A stretch of 23,163 nucleotides of DNA from Anaerolineae bacterium (GCA_023382535.1 JAHDWA010000105.1:1-23163), one strand, 5' to 3'; counted from the first letter of the stretch, positions 7,207 through 15,031 are shown. The notes: generated by a model not told the origin, from the letters alone. Translations and numbers: made by a program.

Positions 7207-10200
7207 GGCTTCACCCGCCAGACAAAGCTGTTATCAGGCAGGGGCTGGCCGGCGGCATCGGCGGCGGGGAGGCGTTCTCCGGTATCAGAATTGTAAACGC
7301 CGACGGCAATAGAGGCGAGGTCAGCCGGGTTGGGCAGCAGGGAGGTTAAGGGGCGCGCATCGGTAATGATTTGGCCCGGCTGCCAGTTAGACAGGGGATA
7401 GAGGCCGGCATAGGGGACGCCGTCTGCCTGGGCCAACAGGCTGCCGCTGCTATCCAGCAAGTGGATAAAAATAGTGTTATTCCGCTCAAGCGGCTGGGCG
7501 GTCTGCCAGAACAACATCAGGGTCTGCTTGCCGTCCGAGGGATAGAGGGCCTGCCAAAGGGTGATATGTGGGCCAAAATGGGCTAACGGTTCTGAGGGTA
7601 AAGCAGGCTGCGGCGGGGTCAACCAGATCGAGCCGAGGGTAAAGGTGGTCGCTTCACCGGCAGGCAGGACAACCAGGCGCTCATTGCTCTGGCGATCGTA
7701 CAAGCCTGCCTTCACTTCATAGCGAATCGGCGGGAGGCCGGCGGGAATTTCCAGATGAAGCGGGTTGCGCAGGTACAGTCCGGGTGGCCAATTGCGGGTC
7801 GGAATATTTTCCGGGTGGACTTCGTCCACGGTAGCGAAAGTCTGGCCGTTGGGAGCGTCGAGATGCAGAAAGACGGAATAGTTGGTGTCGAGTTCGCCCA
7901 GGCTGCGCCAATATAAAACTGCCGTTAATGTCTCGTTATTGTCGCTAACCATTGGCAAAACTTGAGGCAAATTGTCGGCGCCGACGAGGCGCAGCAGCGC
8001 CGTCCGGTCCGCAGGGAGGCCAAAATCCACTTGCAAGATTTGAGCGGCGGGTTGGGGCCGGTCAGGGTTAGAGCGGAACGTAAAGAATGGGGCCAGCGGG
8101 CGAGAGACGAGGTAAGTTGTGACAAGCAGAGCCGAGGTGACAGCGAAAAATTGGCCGGTCAGCGGAGCCTGGCGAGGCGAAATCTGACCGGGAACTGGAG
8201 ACTTAACTCGCCGGCTGGCTAACTCGCCAAATCGCTTTTTGAGAGCAAAACCAGCGATAATGACCAGGATGACAAACGCGCCAAGCGTCAGTCCCTGGCC
8301 CAGAGTGCGCAGCGGTGTGGACTCCAGTCTCAAGGCCAAAATGTGTTCACCGGCTGGAACGGTGGTTTGGATCAGCCCAGTTGGCTCAGTCACCGTAAAA
8401 GCAGCAGGTTGCTCATCCAGGTAAAGCTGCCAGCCGGGCCAGTAAAGGGTGCGGACCGTGGCGACGAATTCCTGGGGAGTGCGAATACGGAAGGTGTCGG
8501 CCTCGGCGCGGTGCGAGATAGTTTCGACAGTGGCGCCGGAAGGTAGAGTTGCCGGGTCTACCTTTTGGGGAGGGCGGCTGGCGGCATAATCAGGCCAGAG
8601 GGCGTCGGGCCGGGGATGCTGCCGGGCGCTGCGAGGTAAAAATTCGCCGGTGCTGGTCGTGCCAATGGCGCCGGAGGTCACTTCATAGGCAAAGGCGTCG
8701 GCCGGCGCAGGCGTACTCCAGACGATGAATTGGACAGGATAAAGGTAGTAGATATTCAGGGCAATGGCGGCGAAGATGGAGAACAGAAGATAGAAAGTAG
8801 AAGATAGAGGTTTGAATCTAGAAAAAAGAAGTAAGAAATTAGATTTTAGTTTTGAACGAGAGCGGTTAGGATTGAAAGGGTAGGCTTCAGGTTTTAAAAT
8901 CGAAAGTCGAAAATCGAAAATCGAAAACGGAAATGCGGCCAGGAGACTCGCGCAGAAGATAGCCGGGCCGAGCATTCGCCACGGGAATTCGGCCAGTTCC
9001 AGAAGCGGGACTGCTTCCCAAAGGGGAAGAGAGTAGGGCAGAGCCAGGAAAGTGTAGAGCAGAAGGAAGACGGCGAAGAAGAGAGCGTGGGCGAAGGCAT
9101 GAAGATGGAAGATAGAGGATAGAGAATAGAAGATAGAAGATAGAAAATAGAAAATAGAAAAAGGATGATGAGTTGGTATATCCTGGGACTGACTCGCTAA
9201 CCTGCTGCTTCGTTGCTTGTTCAGTTTGATACTGATGAATAGTAAAGTAATTAAACCAATTCCTGCTCCGATAATTTGGGGCAAACCCAGACTAAGGGGA
9301 AATTCGGGGTTGATGGCGGCAAGGTCGAGGGGGAGAGGCGGGGAGAAGAATTCCGGCAGGGAGATGAAATTGGCCCGAAAATCAAAAAAACCACGGGTGA
9401 TGCCTTCCAATTGAATTTCGTGCCGCTCGCCAAACGCGGGCAGCCAGAAGATGGCGGCCAGTCCGAGTCCCAGGAGGCCGGCGGCTATGAGAGCAAAAAG
9501 TGGGCGTATGAAATACGAAGTGTAAGGATTACTCTTCGCTTCTTCACCTCTTCGCCTCTTCGTCTCAGCGGAAGCGGTCAAGATCAGCAGAAACAACAGG
9601 TAGGCCGCCAGCAGCGGGGTGAAGAGCATGAAACTGATGTTATGGCTAAAGAGCAGGCCGGCCAGGGAAAAGGCGGCAGCAACCAGATAACCGGGTTGCC
9701 TGGTCGTGACGAGACCGTGACAGGCCCACAAGATGAGCGGGTAAAAAGCCAGGCCGGTGAATTGGCCGTAATTGCCCTGAATGTAAGCCTCGCGGAGGCG
9801 ATAGGGCGCATAGACATACAGGGCAGCCGCCAGCAAAGCCGGGCCGGGACCAAACAGACGGCGAGCCAGCAGAAACATGCCGGCGCTGTATAACAGAAAA
9901 TCAAAAACGAGGACAGCTTTCATGGCCTCGTCCAGGGGCAGGCCAAGTAAGTGGAAAAGTTGGGTTAGCTGGTAGAGAGCCGGCGGAGCGTAACTAAAAA
10001 TAGGCATGCCATGGCCAAAAGCCAAATCCGTTCCCCAGCGGGGATAGAAATTACCTTCCTGCCAGGCCCGATTTAGCTCCACCTGGCGCATCAAATGAGC
10101 CGGACCATCGGCTGTGTTCGGTAAGCCGGGGTGGGTCAATAAGGGCAAAACAGCAAATAACGGCAGGACCAGAGCCAGCAACAAGCCATAGTCTAACTTT

Positions 10201-10220
10201 TGCCAAAGTTGAGATCTCAA
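7203..10220 (-). CDS. PTPS-related/YfhO-like GT-C-type membrane protein (1005 aa)
   Basis: This large membrane protein belongs to the family labelled '6-pyruvoyl-tetrahydropterin synthase related'. That label reflects a domain name and not pterin chemistry. After membrane segment 1 (12-30) comes the family hallmark TADGPAHLMRQVELNRAW (36-53, Asp38), then PRWGTDLAFGHGMPIFSYAPP. About a dozen membrane segments follow. An outer domain resembles YfhO (YWPGWQLYLDEQP, VPAGEHILALRLESTP), then comes a further membrane helix. Two tandem copies of the beta module end the protein: YSVFLHLDAPNGQ (about 778) and NTIFIHLLDSSG (about 915) with LYPLSNWQPGQIITDA. The start is TTG at 10220 with GGA 9 nt upstream; a stop lies just upstream in frame. 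It is a paralogue of the 977-aa gene, 100 bp away in the same direction. Confidence 0.82.
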   Translation of the reverse strand: MRSQLWQKLDYGLLLALVLPLFAVLPLLTHPGLPNTADGPAHLMRQVELNRAWQEGNFYPRWGTDLAFGHGMPIFSYAPPALYQLTQLFHLLGLPLDEAMKAVLVFDFLLYSAGMFLLARRLFGPGPALLAAALYVYAPYRLREAYIQGNYGQFTGLAFYPLILWACHGLVTTRQPGYLVAAAFSLAGLLFSHNISFMLFTPLLAAYLLFLLILTASAETKRRRGEEAKSNPYTSYFIRPLFALIAAGLLGLGLAAIFWLPAFGERHEIQLEGITRGFFDFRANFISLPEFFSPPLPLDLAAINPEFPLSLGLPQIIGAGIGLITLLFISIKLNKQRSSRLASQSQDIPTHHPFSIFYFLSSIFYSLSSIFHLHAFAHALFFAVFLLLYTFLALPYSLPLWEAVPLLELAEFPWRMLGPAIFCASLLAAFPFSIFDFRLSILKPEAYPFNPNRSRSKLKSNFLLLFSRFKPLSSTFYLLFSIFAAIALNIYYLYPVQFIVWSTPAPADAFAYEVTSGAIGTTSTGEFLPRSARQHPRPDALWPDYAASRPPQKVDPATLPSGATVETISHRAEADTFRIRTPQEFVATVRTLYWPGWQLYLDEQPAAFTVTEPTGLIQTTVPAGEHILALRLESTPLRTLGQGLTLGAFVILVIIAGFALKKRFGELASRRVKSPVPGQISPRQAPLTGQFFAVTSALLVTTYLVSRPLAPFFTFRSNPDRPQPAAQILQVDFGLPADRTALLRLVGADNLPQVLPMVSDNNETLTAVLYWRSLGELDTNYSVFLHLDAPNGQTFATVDEVHPENIPTRNWPPGLYLRNPLHLEIPAGLPPIRYEVKAGLYDRQSNERLVVLPAGEATTFTLGSIWLTPPQPALPSEPLAHFGPHITLWQALYPSDGKQTLMLFWQTAQPLERNNTIFIHLLDSSGSLLAQADGVPYAGLYPLSNWQPGQIITDARPLTSLLPNPADLASIAVGVYNSDTGERLPAADAAGQPLPDNSFVWRVKP
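8772..8812. repeat. Heptanucleotide repeat patch (GAAGATA type)
   Basis: About five units of GAAGATA/GAAAGTA/GAACAGA lie inside the 1005-aa gene. They are translated as KPLSSTFYLLFSIF within a membrane segment. Confidence 0.68.
8897..8930. repeat. Heptanucleotide repeat patch (ATCGAAA type)
   Basis: Four units (ATCGAAA, GTCGAAA, ATCGAAA, ATCGAAA) lie in tandem inside the 1005-aa gene. They are read on the coding strand as FSIFDFRLSI. Confidence 0.8.
9100..9163. repeat. Heptanucleotide array (GAAGATA/AAAATAG type)
   Basis: About nine consecutive near-heptamers lie inside the 1005-aa gene. They are translated as FSIFYFLSSIFYSLSSIF, a hydrophobic stretch with a clear seven-residue period. Confidence 0.85.
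9508..9568. repeat. Octanucleotide repeat patch (CTTCGCCT type)
   Basis: Units of CTTCGCTT, CTTCACCT, CTTCGCCT and CTTCGTCT follow a degenerate AAATACGAAGTG stretch in the 1005-aa gene. They are read on the minus strand as AETKRRRGEEAKSNPYTSYF, a charged insert between hydrophobic segments. Confidence 0.68.
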
Positions 10221-10244
10221 GGTTCGGTATCCAAGCTTTTCGCC

Positions 10245-10265
10245 GGGATTAGGGGATTAGGAGAT
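10245..10265. repeat. Intergenic short repeat (GGGATTA type)
   Basis: GGGATTAG, GGGATTAG and GAGATTTT lie in tandem in the 100-bp gap between the 1005- and 977-aa genes. This is an untranslated member of the same class. The rest of that gap shows nothing clear. Confidence 0.5.
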
Positions 10266-10320
10266 TTTTGAGTTTCCTTACCCGCAAATTCCCTGATCCG
10301 GGCGGGCTTAATCAAAGTGG

Positions 10321-13254
10321 CTAATCCCCAACTTTTACCCGCGCCAGTTCGACAAAATCAGCGCCGTTGGCCGTGAGCAAACGCTGCTGGCTGGTGGGAT
10401 CGTACAGGCCCACAATGAGGCGATATTCGCCGGGAAGTACGTTCTGTAAAGGAATATGACGCGGGTCAATGATCGTTTGATCGGGCAGCCAGGTCGAGGT
10501 CGGGTAGGCTCCATCCAGCGGAGGGCGGTCAAAACTGGCGGCTAAATTATTCTCCAGGTCGAGCAGTTGAGCAAAAACCGTGTAATCGGCTGGTGGGGAC
10601 TGGTCTGTCCGCCAGGCCAGCCGAAAACCAAGGCGGTTTTGGGCTGGAGGGTCGAGTTCAAAGCCGGTCAAATAGATGGTGGCGTGGCCGGCTTTGAAAG
10701 ACGCTGCGAGTGATTCAGCCAGGCGAGCTGTTTCAATGGCCGGTGCAGTCACATTAATCACAGTTAACCGGGCCGTATCGCCGCTGCTATTAGCCAGGGG
10801 CAGCAGACGACCGTCCTGATCAGGGTCCATCAGGCCCACCCGCACGGCGTAGGCCAGGGGCGGTGTGTCCGGTGGTACCGTCAGGTCATACTCGTCGCGG
10901 ATATAGCGAGCGTTGTCCCAATGAAAGGTGGGCAGGACGCTCTCGGTCGTGGCATCCCCCGGCGTGTAGTTGGTTGCGCCCGCAACAGTCGTCAGGGTGT
11001 CGAGCCGGTCCAGGTGGACAAAGGGTTGGAGGTTTACCTCAAGCGGCGCTGCATCGGTTTGCCAGTAAAGCACCATCTGCACCCGCTCGCCCCCTGAAAC
11101 AACCGTTTCATCCAGGTCGTATCCAATCAGTTGGATGCCCTGGGCAAAATGGATCTGCGTCTGGTACTGGGCCGGTAAGGCCCGATCGGGCGGAGAGTTG
11201 ACGGTAAACATGGGCCGGAGCAGCGGCTTAAGCCAGAGTGCGGCAGGGATGATAAGTAAGATAACGGCTAAGAAAGCAGGGGAGCAGGGGAGCGGAGGAG
11301 CAGGGGAGATTATGCTGGCATTCTCATGTTTTCCTGCCCCTGGGTTGTTGACAATTGCCCCCTGTTTGCTTGTGCCCGCCAGGGTATTGGCCCTTATTCT
11401 TCTTACTACACCCGCTCCGATCAAGCCTAGCACTGTCAGACCTGTCAGCAGCAGCGCAAAGACCCGGCCTGGCGTTTCTCCAAAATGGACGACCAGCTCG
11501 TGGCGGCCGGCAGGGATATGGATCAGGATCAGCCCGCTTTCGGCCTCAGGCTGAATGAACACCGGTTGACCGTCGAGTTGAGCCTGCCAGCCGGGGTAAT
11601 CGAACTGGAAGAAGCGTAGGGTAAAGGCAGTGGGACTGTCCAGGTGGTAGCGGTGGGTGACAGCGGTCTGCTCCAGCAGGGTCGCGCTGGCCCCGTCAGG
11701 CAGGCTGTTACGGTCGAGGCGCTCGGGAGAGGGGGTCGCTTGAAAAGCCTCGACCAGGGGCGAGGTGGTGGGGGGAGTAGTAACCGTCTGGGGCAGGTAT
11801 TCGCCGAGGGTGGTCGTGCCGATGGATTGCGAGCGGCGTTCGTAATTAACCTGGTCGGCGATCGTCACCTGGTCATAACGGGTGAAACCAATTACCGGGT
11901 AGAGGTAGGGGGCTACGGCAGTAATTTGGACCACCAAAAGGATCAGGGTCAAGGGCCAGCGCACTCTTGCGGGCAGCCATAGTACAGCTCCGCCGGCCAG
12001 GAAAGCCAATCCGAGATTGGCTACGCCCAACATGCGCCAGGGGAACTCCGCCACCTGCAAAATGGAGACGATCTCCCAGACCGGCCGCGAGATGGGCAGG
12101 CTCATAAAGGCGGCTGCGGCGGCTATAACGGCAAAGAAGAGGGTGGAGAGGAGGCGGGGGTTGGAGGTCAGGAGTCGGGGATTAAATGTTTGCTGACCCC
12201 TGGCCCCTACCCCCTGGCCCCTGAAAATCCCTGCGGCCAGGCCAAGGGCGGCCAGGATGAGGGTAATGACGCCCAGGGTCAGCGGGGCGTACGGATTGGC
12301 CGCACGGGTGTCGAGGGGCTGAATCCAGGCGACCAGTTCCGTCCACTGGGGATAGCGTACATAAAAAGGACTTTTCTCCAGGTAGATGTCAGCCTGGGCC
12401 CGGGTGAAGACTCGCTCCGTAAAGGCAGGCAGCCAGAAAAAGGCCGTCAGCAGGAGGCCGAGGGGGATAGCGGATAGAGGATAGAGGATAGAAGAAAGCG
12501 CATGGCGAGCTGAGTTCTGATTACTGGCTACTGACTCCTGACCCCTGGCCCCCGACCCTTGCAGTAGAACCAAGCCATATAGGCCCGCGACAGGTGTAAA
12601 AATCAGGGCCTGGAAAAGATGGCTGAGCAACACACCGACAAAAAAAGTGGCGGTCAGCACTCCCCAGCTCCAGGAGCGTCTCCTGTCAGCGCAGGTCATA
12701 GCCCAGAGAGTCCAGGGGAAGAGACCGATGGCCAGCAGTTGGGGGACATTGCCGCCGTAGAGCAGCGCTTCGCGTAAGGCAAAAGGAGCAAAGGCGTAAG
12801 CGGTGGCAGCTATCAGCCCAGCCGTGACGCTGCCCCATACGTCCCGGCCAAGCAAGTACATGCCAATTGCGTAAAGTAGAATTGTGAGGATAATTAAAAG
12901 TTTGAACGCATTTTCCCAGGTCAATCCGAGGCCGTGGAAAGCCAGCCCCAGCCAATAGGGCAGGGGCGGGGCAAAAACAAACATGGGATAGCCGTAGCCA
13001 TAAGCTAAATTAGGCGCCCAACGCGGCACGATTACGCCCGGCCCCCAGGCTTGGCCGTACTCCAGGGTGCGGTAAAAGTGGATCGGCAGGTCCGCTTGGG
13101 TAGGTAAGCCGGGCTGGAGCAGGCTCTGGACGATGAACAGCGTGAGCAGCCCGGCCAGGATGAGGCCGGCATCCAGCCGGCGCAGCAAAGGATGCGCTGC
13201 AGCCCGTGAAACGTGATGAGTGAGACGTGACGCAAAAGACATGGATTTGACCAT
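10321..13254 (-). CDS. PTPS-related/YfhO-like GT-C-type membrane protein (977 aa)
   Basis: This is the first gene of the leftward membrane-protein cluster and a paralogue of the 1005-aa protein. After segment 1 (about 29-46), the hallmark loop reads TQADLPIHFYRTLEYGQAW (52-70, Asp55), followed by PRWAPNLAYGYGYPMFVFAPP. Multiple membrane segments follow, then a YfhO-like outer domain (DYPGWQAQLDGQPV, HIPAGRHELVVHFGETP). The protein ends in two beta modules, near residues 745 (LQPFVHLDRLD) and 893 (YTVFAQLLDLENN, YPTSTWLPDQTIIDP, LIVGLYDPTSQQRL). The ATG at 13254 lies 7 nt after a GATAAT -10 box, suggesting a leaderless message; an ATG at 13242 is an alternative. Five repeat patches are translated within it, including one at residues 6-16. 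Surface-glycan synthesis is the likely role, with the substrate unknown. Confidence 0.82.
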   Translation of the reverse strand: MVKSMSFASRLTHHVSRAAAHPLLRRLDAGLILAGLLTLFIVQSLLQPGLPTQADLPIHFYRTLEYGQAWGPGVIVPRWAPNLAYGYGYPMFVFAPPLPYWLGLAFHGLGLTWENAFKLLIILTILLYAIGMYLLGRDVWGSVTAGLIAATAYAFAPFALREALLYGGNVPQLLAIGLFPWTLWAMTCADRRRSWSWGVLTATFFVGVLLSHLFQALIFTPVAGLYGLVLLQGSGARGQESVASNQNSARHALSSILYPLSAIPLGLLLTAFFWLPAFTERVFTRAQADIYLEKSPFYVRYPQWTELVAWIQPLDTRAANPYAPLTLGVITLILAALGLAAGIFRGQGVGARGQQTFNPRLLTSNPRLLSTLFFAVIAAAAAFMSLPISRPVWEIVSILQVAEFPWRMLGVANLGLAFLAGGAVLWLPARVRWPLTLILLVVQITAVAPYLYPVIGFTRYDQVTIADQVNYERRSQSIGTTTLGEYLPQTVTTPPTTSPLVEAFQATPSPERLDRNSLPDGASATLLEQTAVTHRYHLDSPTAFTLRFFQFDYPGWQAQLDGQPVFIQPEAESGLILIHIPAGRHELVVHFGETPGRVFALLLTGLTVLGLIGAGVVRRIRANTLAGTSKQGAIVNNPGAGKHENASIISPAPPLPCSPAFLAVILLIIPAALWLKPLLRPMFTVNSPPDRALPAQYQTQIHFAQGIQLIGYDLDETVVSGGERVQMVLYWQTDAAPLEVNLQPFVHLDRLDTLTTVAGATNYTPGDATTESVLPTFHWDNARYIRDEYDLTVPPDTPPLAYAVRVGLMDPDQDGRLLPLANSSGDTARLTVINVTAPAIETARLAESLAASFKAGHATIYLTGFELDPPAQNRLGFRLAWRTDQSPPADYTVFAQLLDLENNLAASFDRPPLDGAYPTSTWLPDQTIIDPRHIPLQNVLPGEYRLIVGLYDPTSQQRLLTANGADFVELARVKVGD
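11276..11308. repeat. Short repeat patch (AGCAGGGG type)
   Basis: AGCAGGGG units in tandem, with a GCGGAGG interruption, lie in the 977-aa gene. They are translated as ISPAPPLPCSPAF, a proline-rich stretch beside a membrane segment. Confidence 0.65.
11345..11389. repeat. Second copy of the TTGTTGAC...GCCCGCC repeat
   Basis: TTGTTGAC, TTGCCCCCTG and TTTGCT units are followed by TGTGCCCGCCAGGGTATTG (11371-11389), identical to 7138-7156. The coding-strand peptide is NTLAGTSKQGAIVNNPG, visibly related to the copy in the 770-aa protein. Confidence 0.72.
12142..12232. repeat. Short repeat patch (CTGGCCCC/CTGACCC type)
   Basis: Units of CTGACCC, CTGGCCC, CTACCCC and CTGGCCC follow GGAGGTCAGGAGTCGGGG in the 977-aa gene. 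They are translated as GQGVGARGQQTFNPRLLTSN and related residues, between membrane segments. Confidence 0.68.
12465..12560. repeat. Double repeat patch (GAGGATA, then CTGACTA/CTGACCC)
   Basis: Three or four GGATAGA units (12465-12500) are followed by CTGATTA, CTGGCTA, CTGACTC, CTGACCC and CTGGCCC (12512-12560). Both are inside the 977-aa gene and are translated as GSGARGQESVASNQ and LSSILYPLSAIP. Confidence 0.75.
13204..13232. repeat. Heptanucleotide repeat patch (CGTGAAA type)
   Basis: CGTGAAA, CGTGATG, AGTGAGA and CGTGACG lie in tandem at the 5' end of the 977-aa gene. They encode residues ASRLTHHVSRA. Confidence 0.65.
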
Positions 13255-13261
13255 AACCTGT

Positions 13262-13290
13262 ATTATCTGGATTTTATGTTACTGAGGCAA
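13262..13290 (-). promoter_or_regulatory. Possible promoter of the membrane-protein cluster
   Basis: On the minus strand, TTGCCT (13290-13285), a 17-nt spacer and GATAAT (13267-13262) precede the ATG at 13254 by only 7 nt. Transcription would start at or next to the start codon. The match is moderate, so this is tentative. Confidence 0.4.
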
Positions 13291-13324
13291 TACGCACAAG
13301 TCGAAGTAGCAAGTCCCAAACGCT

Positions 13325-13363
13325 ATCTGACTACTGATTACGGCTGCTGATTACTGGCTACTA
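13325..13363. repeat. Intergenic heptanucleotide patch (CTGACTA/CTGATTA type)
   Basis: CTGACTA, CTGATTA, CGGCTGC, TGATTAC and TGGCTAC run up to just before the ribosome site of the PAC2 gene, in the untranslated divergent gap. It resembles the patch near 12520 in unit sequence. Confidence 0.65.
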
Positions 13364-13383
13364 TTTTTGGAGGAGATAAGACG

Positions 13384-14307
13384 ATGGACGAACTGATTGA
13401 ATTATGGGAACAACCTGCAGCGGATGAAAAATATATGATTGCTGGCTGGCGGCAGTGGGCCGATGCGGGAGCCATTTCGTCGAATCTACCCCCTTATCTG
13501 ATTGAGCAAACCGGAGCCAAACAAATTGGAGTTATCAAGCCGCAGGGGTTCTATCTCTTCCAGATACCTGGAGCGCATCATTTTTTGCGGCCACAGGTAA
13601 AGCTGGAGGATGGTTATCGCCAGGAGTTGCAGGCGAGAAAAAACGAAATTTTCTACTCCGGCAGTGAGCGGAAAGGTTTGTTTATCTTTCTGGGCGATGA
13701 GCCTCATCTGAATGTGGAACGTTATGCCCAGGCATTTTTTGATACGGTGGAAGCGCTGGAGATTAAGCGGGTGGTCGTGGTCGGGGGAGTTTATGGAGCG
13801 GTGCCGTATGATAAGGAACGGCAGATTTCGTGCGTTTTTAGCCTGCCGGACTTGAAGTCAGAACTGGCCGAGTATGCCGTCAGGTTTGCCAACTATGAGG
13901 GTGGGGTCAGCATTGGTACCTACCTGGCCGACCAGGCTGAACAGCGCGGTCTGGAGTATATTGTTTGGTACGGGGTTGTACCGGCCTATGACTTTTCCCA
14001 ACTTTCGGCCAATCTTCAAGGCATGGTTGTCGAAAATGATTTCAAAGCCTGGTATGATTTGATGCGCCGGCTCAACCATATGTTTGGCCTGGGACTCGAC
14101 CTGACCGACCTGGCTCGGCGGAGCGATGAACTGCTAACGGTAATGGCCAAAAAGCTGGATGCCCTGGAACGGCGGCACTCCCAACTCAACATCCGCGAGC
14201 ATCTGGCCGAGCTGACCAGCGACTTCACCGAGATGCCTTTTATCCCTCTCGACGACGTGTGGGAGCGGGAGCTGGGCGATCTATTTGAAGATCTGGACAA
14301 TGAGTAA
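13384..14307 (+). CDS. PAC2 family protein
   Basis: This 307-aa soluble protein belongs to the PAC2 (proteasome assembly chaperone 2-like) family. Recognisable parts are AGWRQWADAGAISSNLPPYL (21-40), KGLFIFLGDEPHLNVERYAQAFFDTVEAL, VVVVGGVYGAVPYD and SIGTYLADQAEQRGLEYIVWYGVVPAYDF. In actinobacteria and Chloroflexota the family's role is unsettled, with ATP-grasp and proteasome links proposed. No proteasome gene is seen here. The ATG at 13384 follows GGAGGAG at 8 nt, a strong ribosome site. Its last 8 nt overlap the next gene, so the two are co-transcribed and probably translationally coupled. The C-terminal third (about 235-307) is helical and charged. Confidence 0.85.
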   Translation: MDELIELWEQPAADEKYMIAGWRQWADAGAISSNLPPYLIEQTGAKQIGVIKPQGFYLFQIPGAHHFLRPQVKLEDGYRQELQARKNEIFYSGSERKGLFIFLGDEPHLNVERYAQAFFDTVEALEIKRVVVVGGVYGAVPYDKERQISCVFSLPDLKSELAEYAVRFANYEGGVSIGTYLADQAEQRGLEYIVWYGVVPAYDFSQLSANLQGMVVENDFKAWYDLMRRLNHMFGLGLDLTDLARRSDELLTVMAKKLDALERRHSQLNIREHLAELTSDFTEMPFIPLDDVWERELGDLFEDLDNE

Positions 14308-15031
14308 TGCAAATGATATTCCCCAAATCTCGATTATCCTGCCCACCTACAATGAGGCTGGGAATATTGAAGCTTTGATTGATCGGACTCTGGCTGCGCT
14401 GGACGATTACCCCGGCGGGGTGGAAGTGGTGGTTGTGGACGACAATTCGCCGGATGGAACGTGGCGGCTGGTGGCAGAGAAAGCGGCACAGGACAAACGG
14501 GTGCGCTTGGTGCATCGGACCACTGAAAAGGGGCTGACCAGTGCCATCAGCCGGGGCATCCGCGAGGCGCGCGGGCAGTGGGTCGGCTGGATGGATTGTG
14601 ATCTGAGTATGCCGCCGGAAAAGTGGCCGTACTTGGCCGATGCCCTGGCTCAAGGGACGGGAATGGCGGTCGGCTCGCGCTACGTACCGGGCGGGGCTGA
14701 TGTGGCTCACTCCTGGACCGGGCGTACCTTCTCGCGGGTCATCAACGTTTCGGCTGGACTGGCGCTGGATTGGACGATTAAGGATTACACCAGCGGCTTT
14801 ATTTTAGGGCGTAAAGAAATCTTTGAGCGTATTGACCTGCGCGGCGATTACGGCGAATATTGTATAGACCTGCTCTACCGGGTTAAAAAGGCCGGTTATA
14901 CCATCCGCGAACTGCCTTACCACTGCGTTCCCCGCGAGGCTGGAGAAAGCAAAACGGCGACGAATATGTGGGGGTATTTGATGCGGGGGGTGAACTACGT
15001 TAAAACAGTCTGGCGATTAAGATTTGAGTGA
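14300..15031 (+). CDS. Dpm1-like polyprenol-phosphate mannosyltransferase (GT2)
   Basis: This 243-aa cytoplasmic-face enzyme would transfer mannose (or another hexose) from a nucleotide sugar to polyprenyl phosphate. The product is the lipid-linked donor used by GT-C enzymes outside the membrane. GT2 motifs are ISIILPTYNEAGNIEALI (10-27), VVVVDDNSPDGT (43-54), and the metal-binding DCD in GWMDCDLSMPPEKWP (97-110). VGSRYVPGG and YTSGFILGRKEIF complete the typical Dpm1 pattern. There is no C-terminal membrane domain of the GtrA type, so it is the short soluble form. The ATG at 14300 lies inside the end of the PAC2 gene; a TTG at 14285 is an unlikely alternative. The divergent neighbours are GT-C-like proteins that may use its product. 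Mannose specificity cannot be read from sequence. Confidence 0.88.
   Translation: MSNANDIPQISIILPTYNEAGNIEALIDRTLAALDDYPGGVEVVVVDDNSPDGTWRLVAEKAAQDKRVRLVHRTTEKGLTSAISRGIREARGQWVGWMDCDLSMPPEKWPYLADALAQGTGMAVGSRYVPGGADVAHSWTGRTFSRVINVSAGLALDWTIKDYTSGFILGRKEIFERIDLRGDYGEYCIDLLYRVKKAGYTIRELPYHCVPREAGESKTATNMWGYLMRGVNYVKTVWRLRFE

Noticed and set aside
5879..9163. Repeat clusters as a CRISPR array
   Set aside because: Units are 7-8 bp and directly adjacent, with no 25-40-bp repeats or unique spacers, and there are no cas genes.
9276..9893. Plus-strand open frame of 205 codons
   Set aside because: It lies opposite the 1005-aa gene, its product is low in hydrophobic and high in Gln/Gly/Lys residues, and it has no family motif; it is an antisense shadow.
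7203..13254. Pterin synthase function for the two largest proteins
   Set aside because: The family name contains '6-pyruvoyl-tetrahydropterin synthase related', but these are multi-pass membrane proteins with no pterin-synthase zinc histidines visible.
5211..13363. Heptamer patches as phase-variation switches
   Set aside because: A one-unit change would shift the frame, but most patches are degenerate with few identical units, so slippage should be rare. There is no direct evidence of switching.
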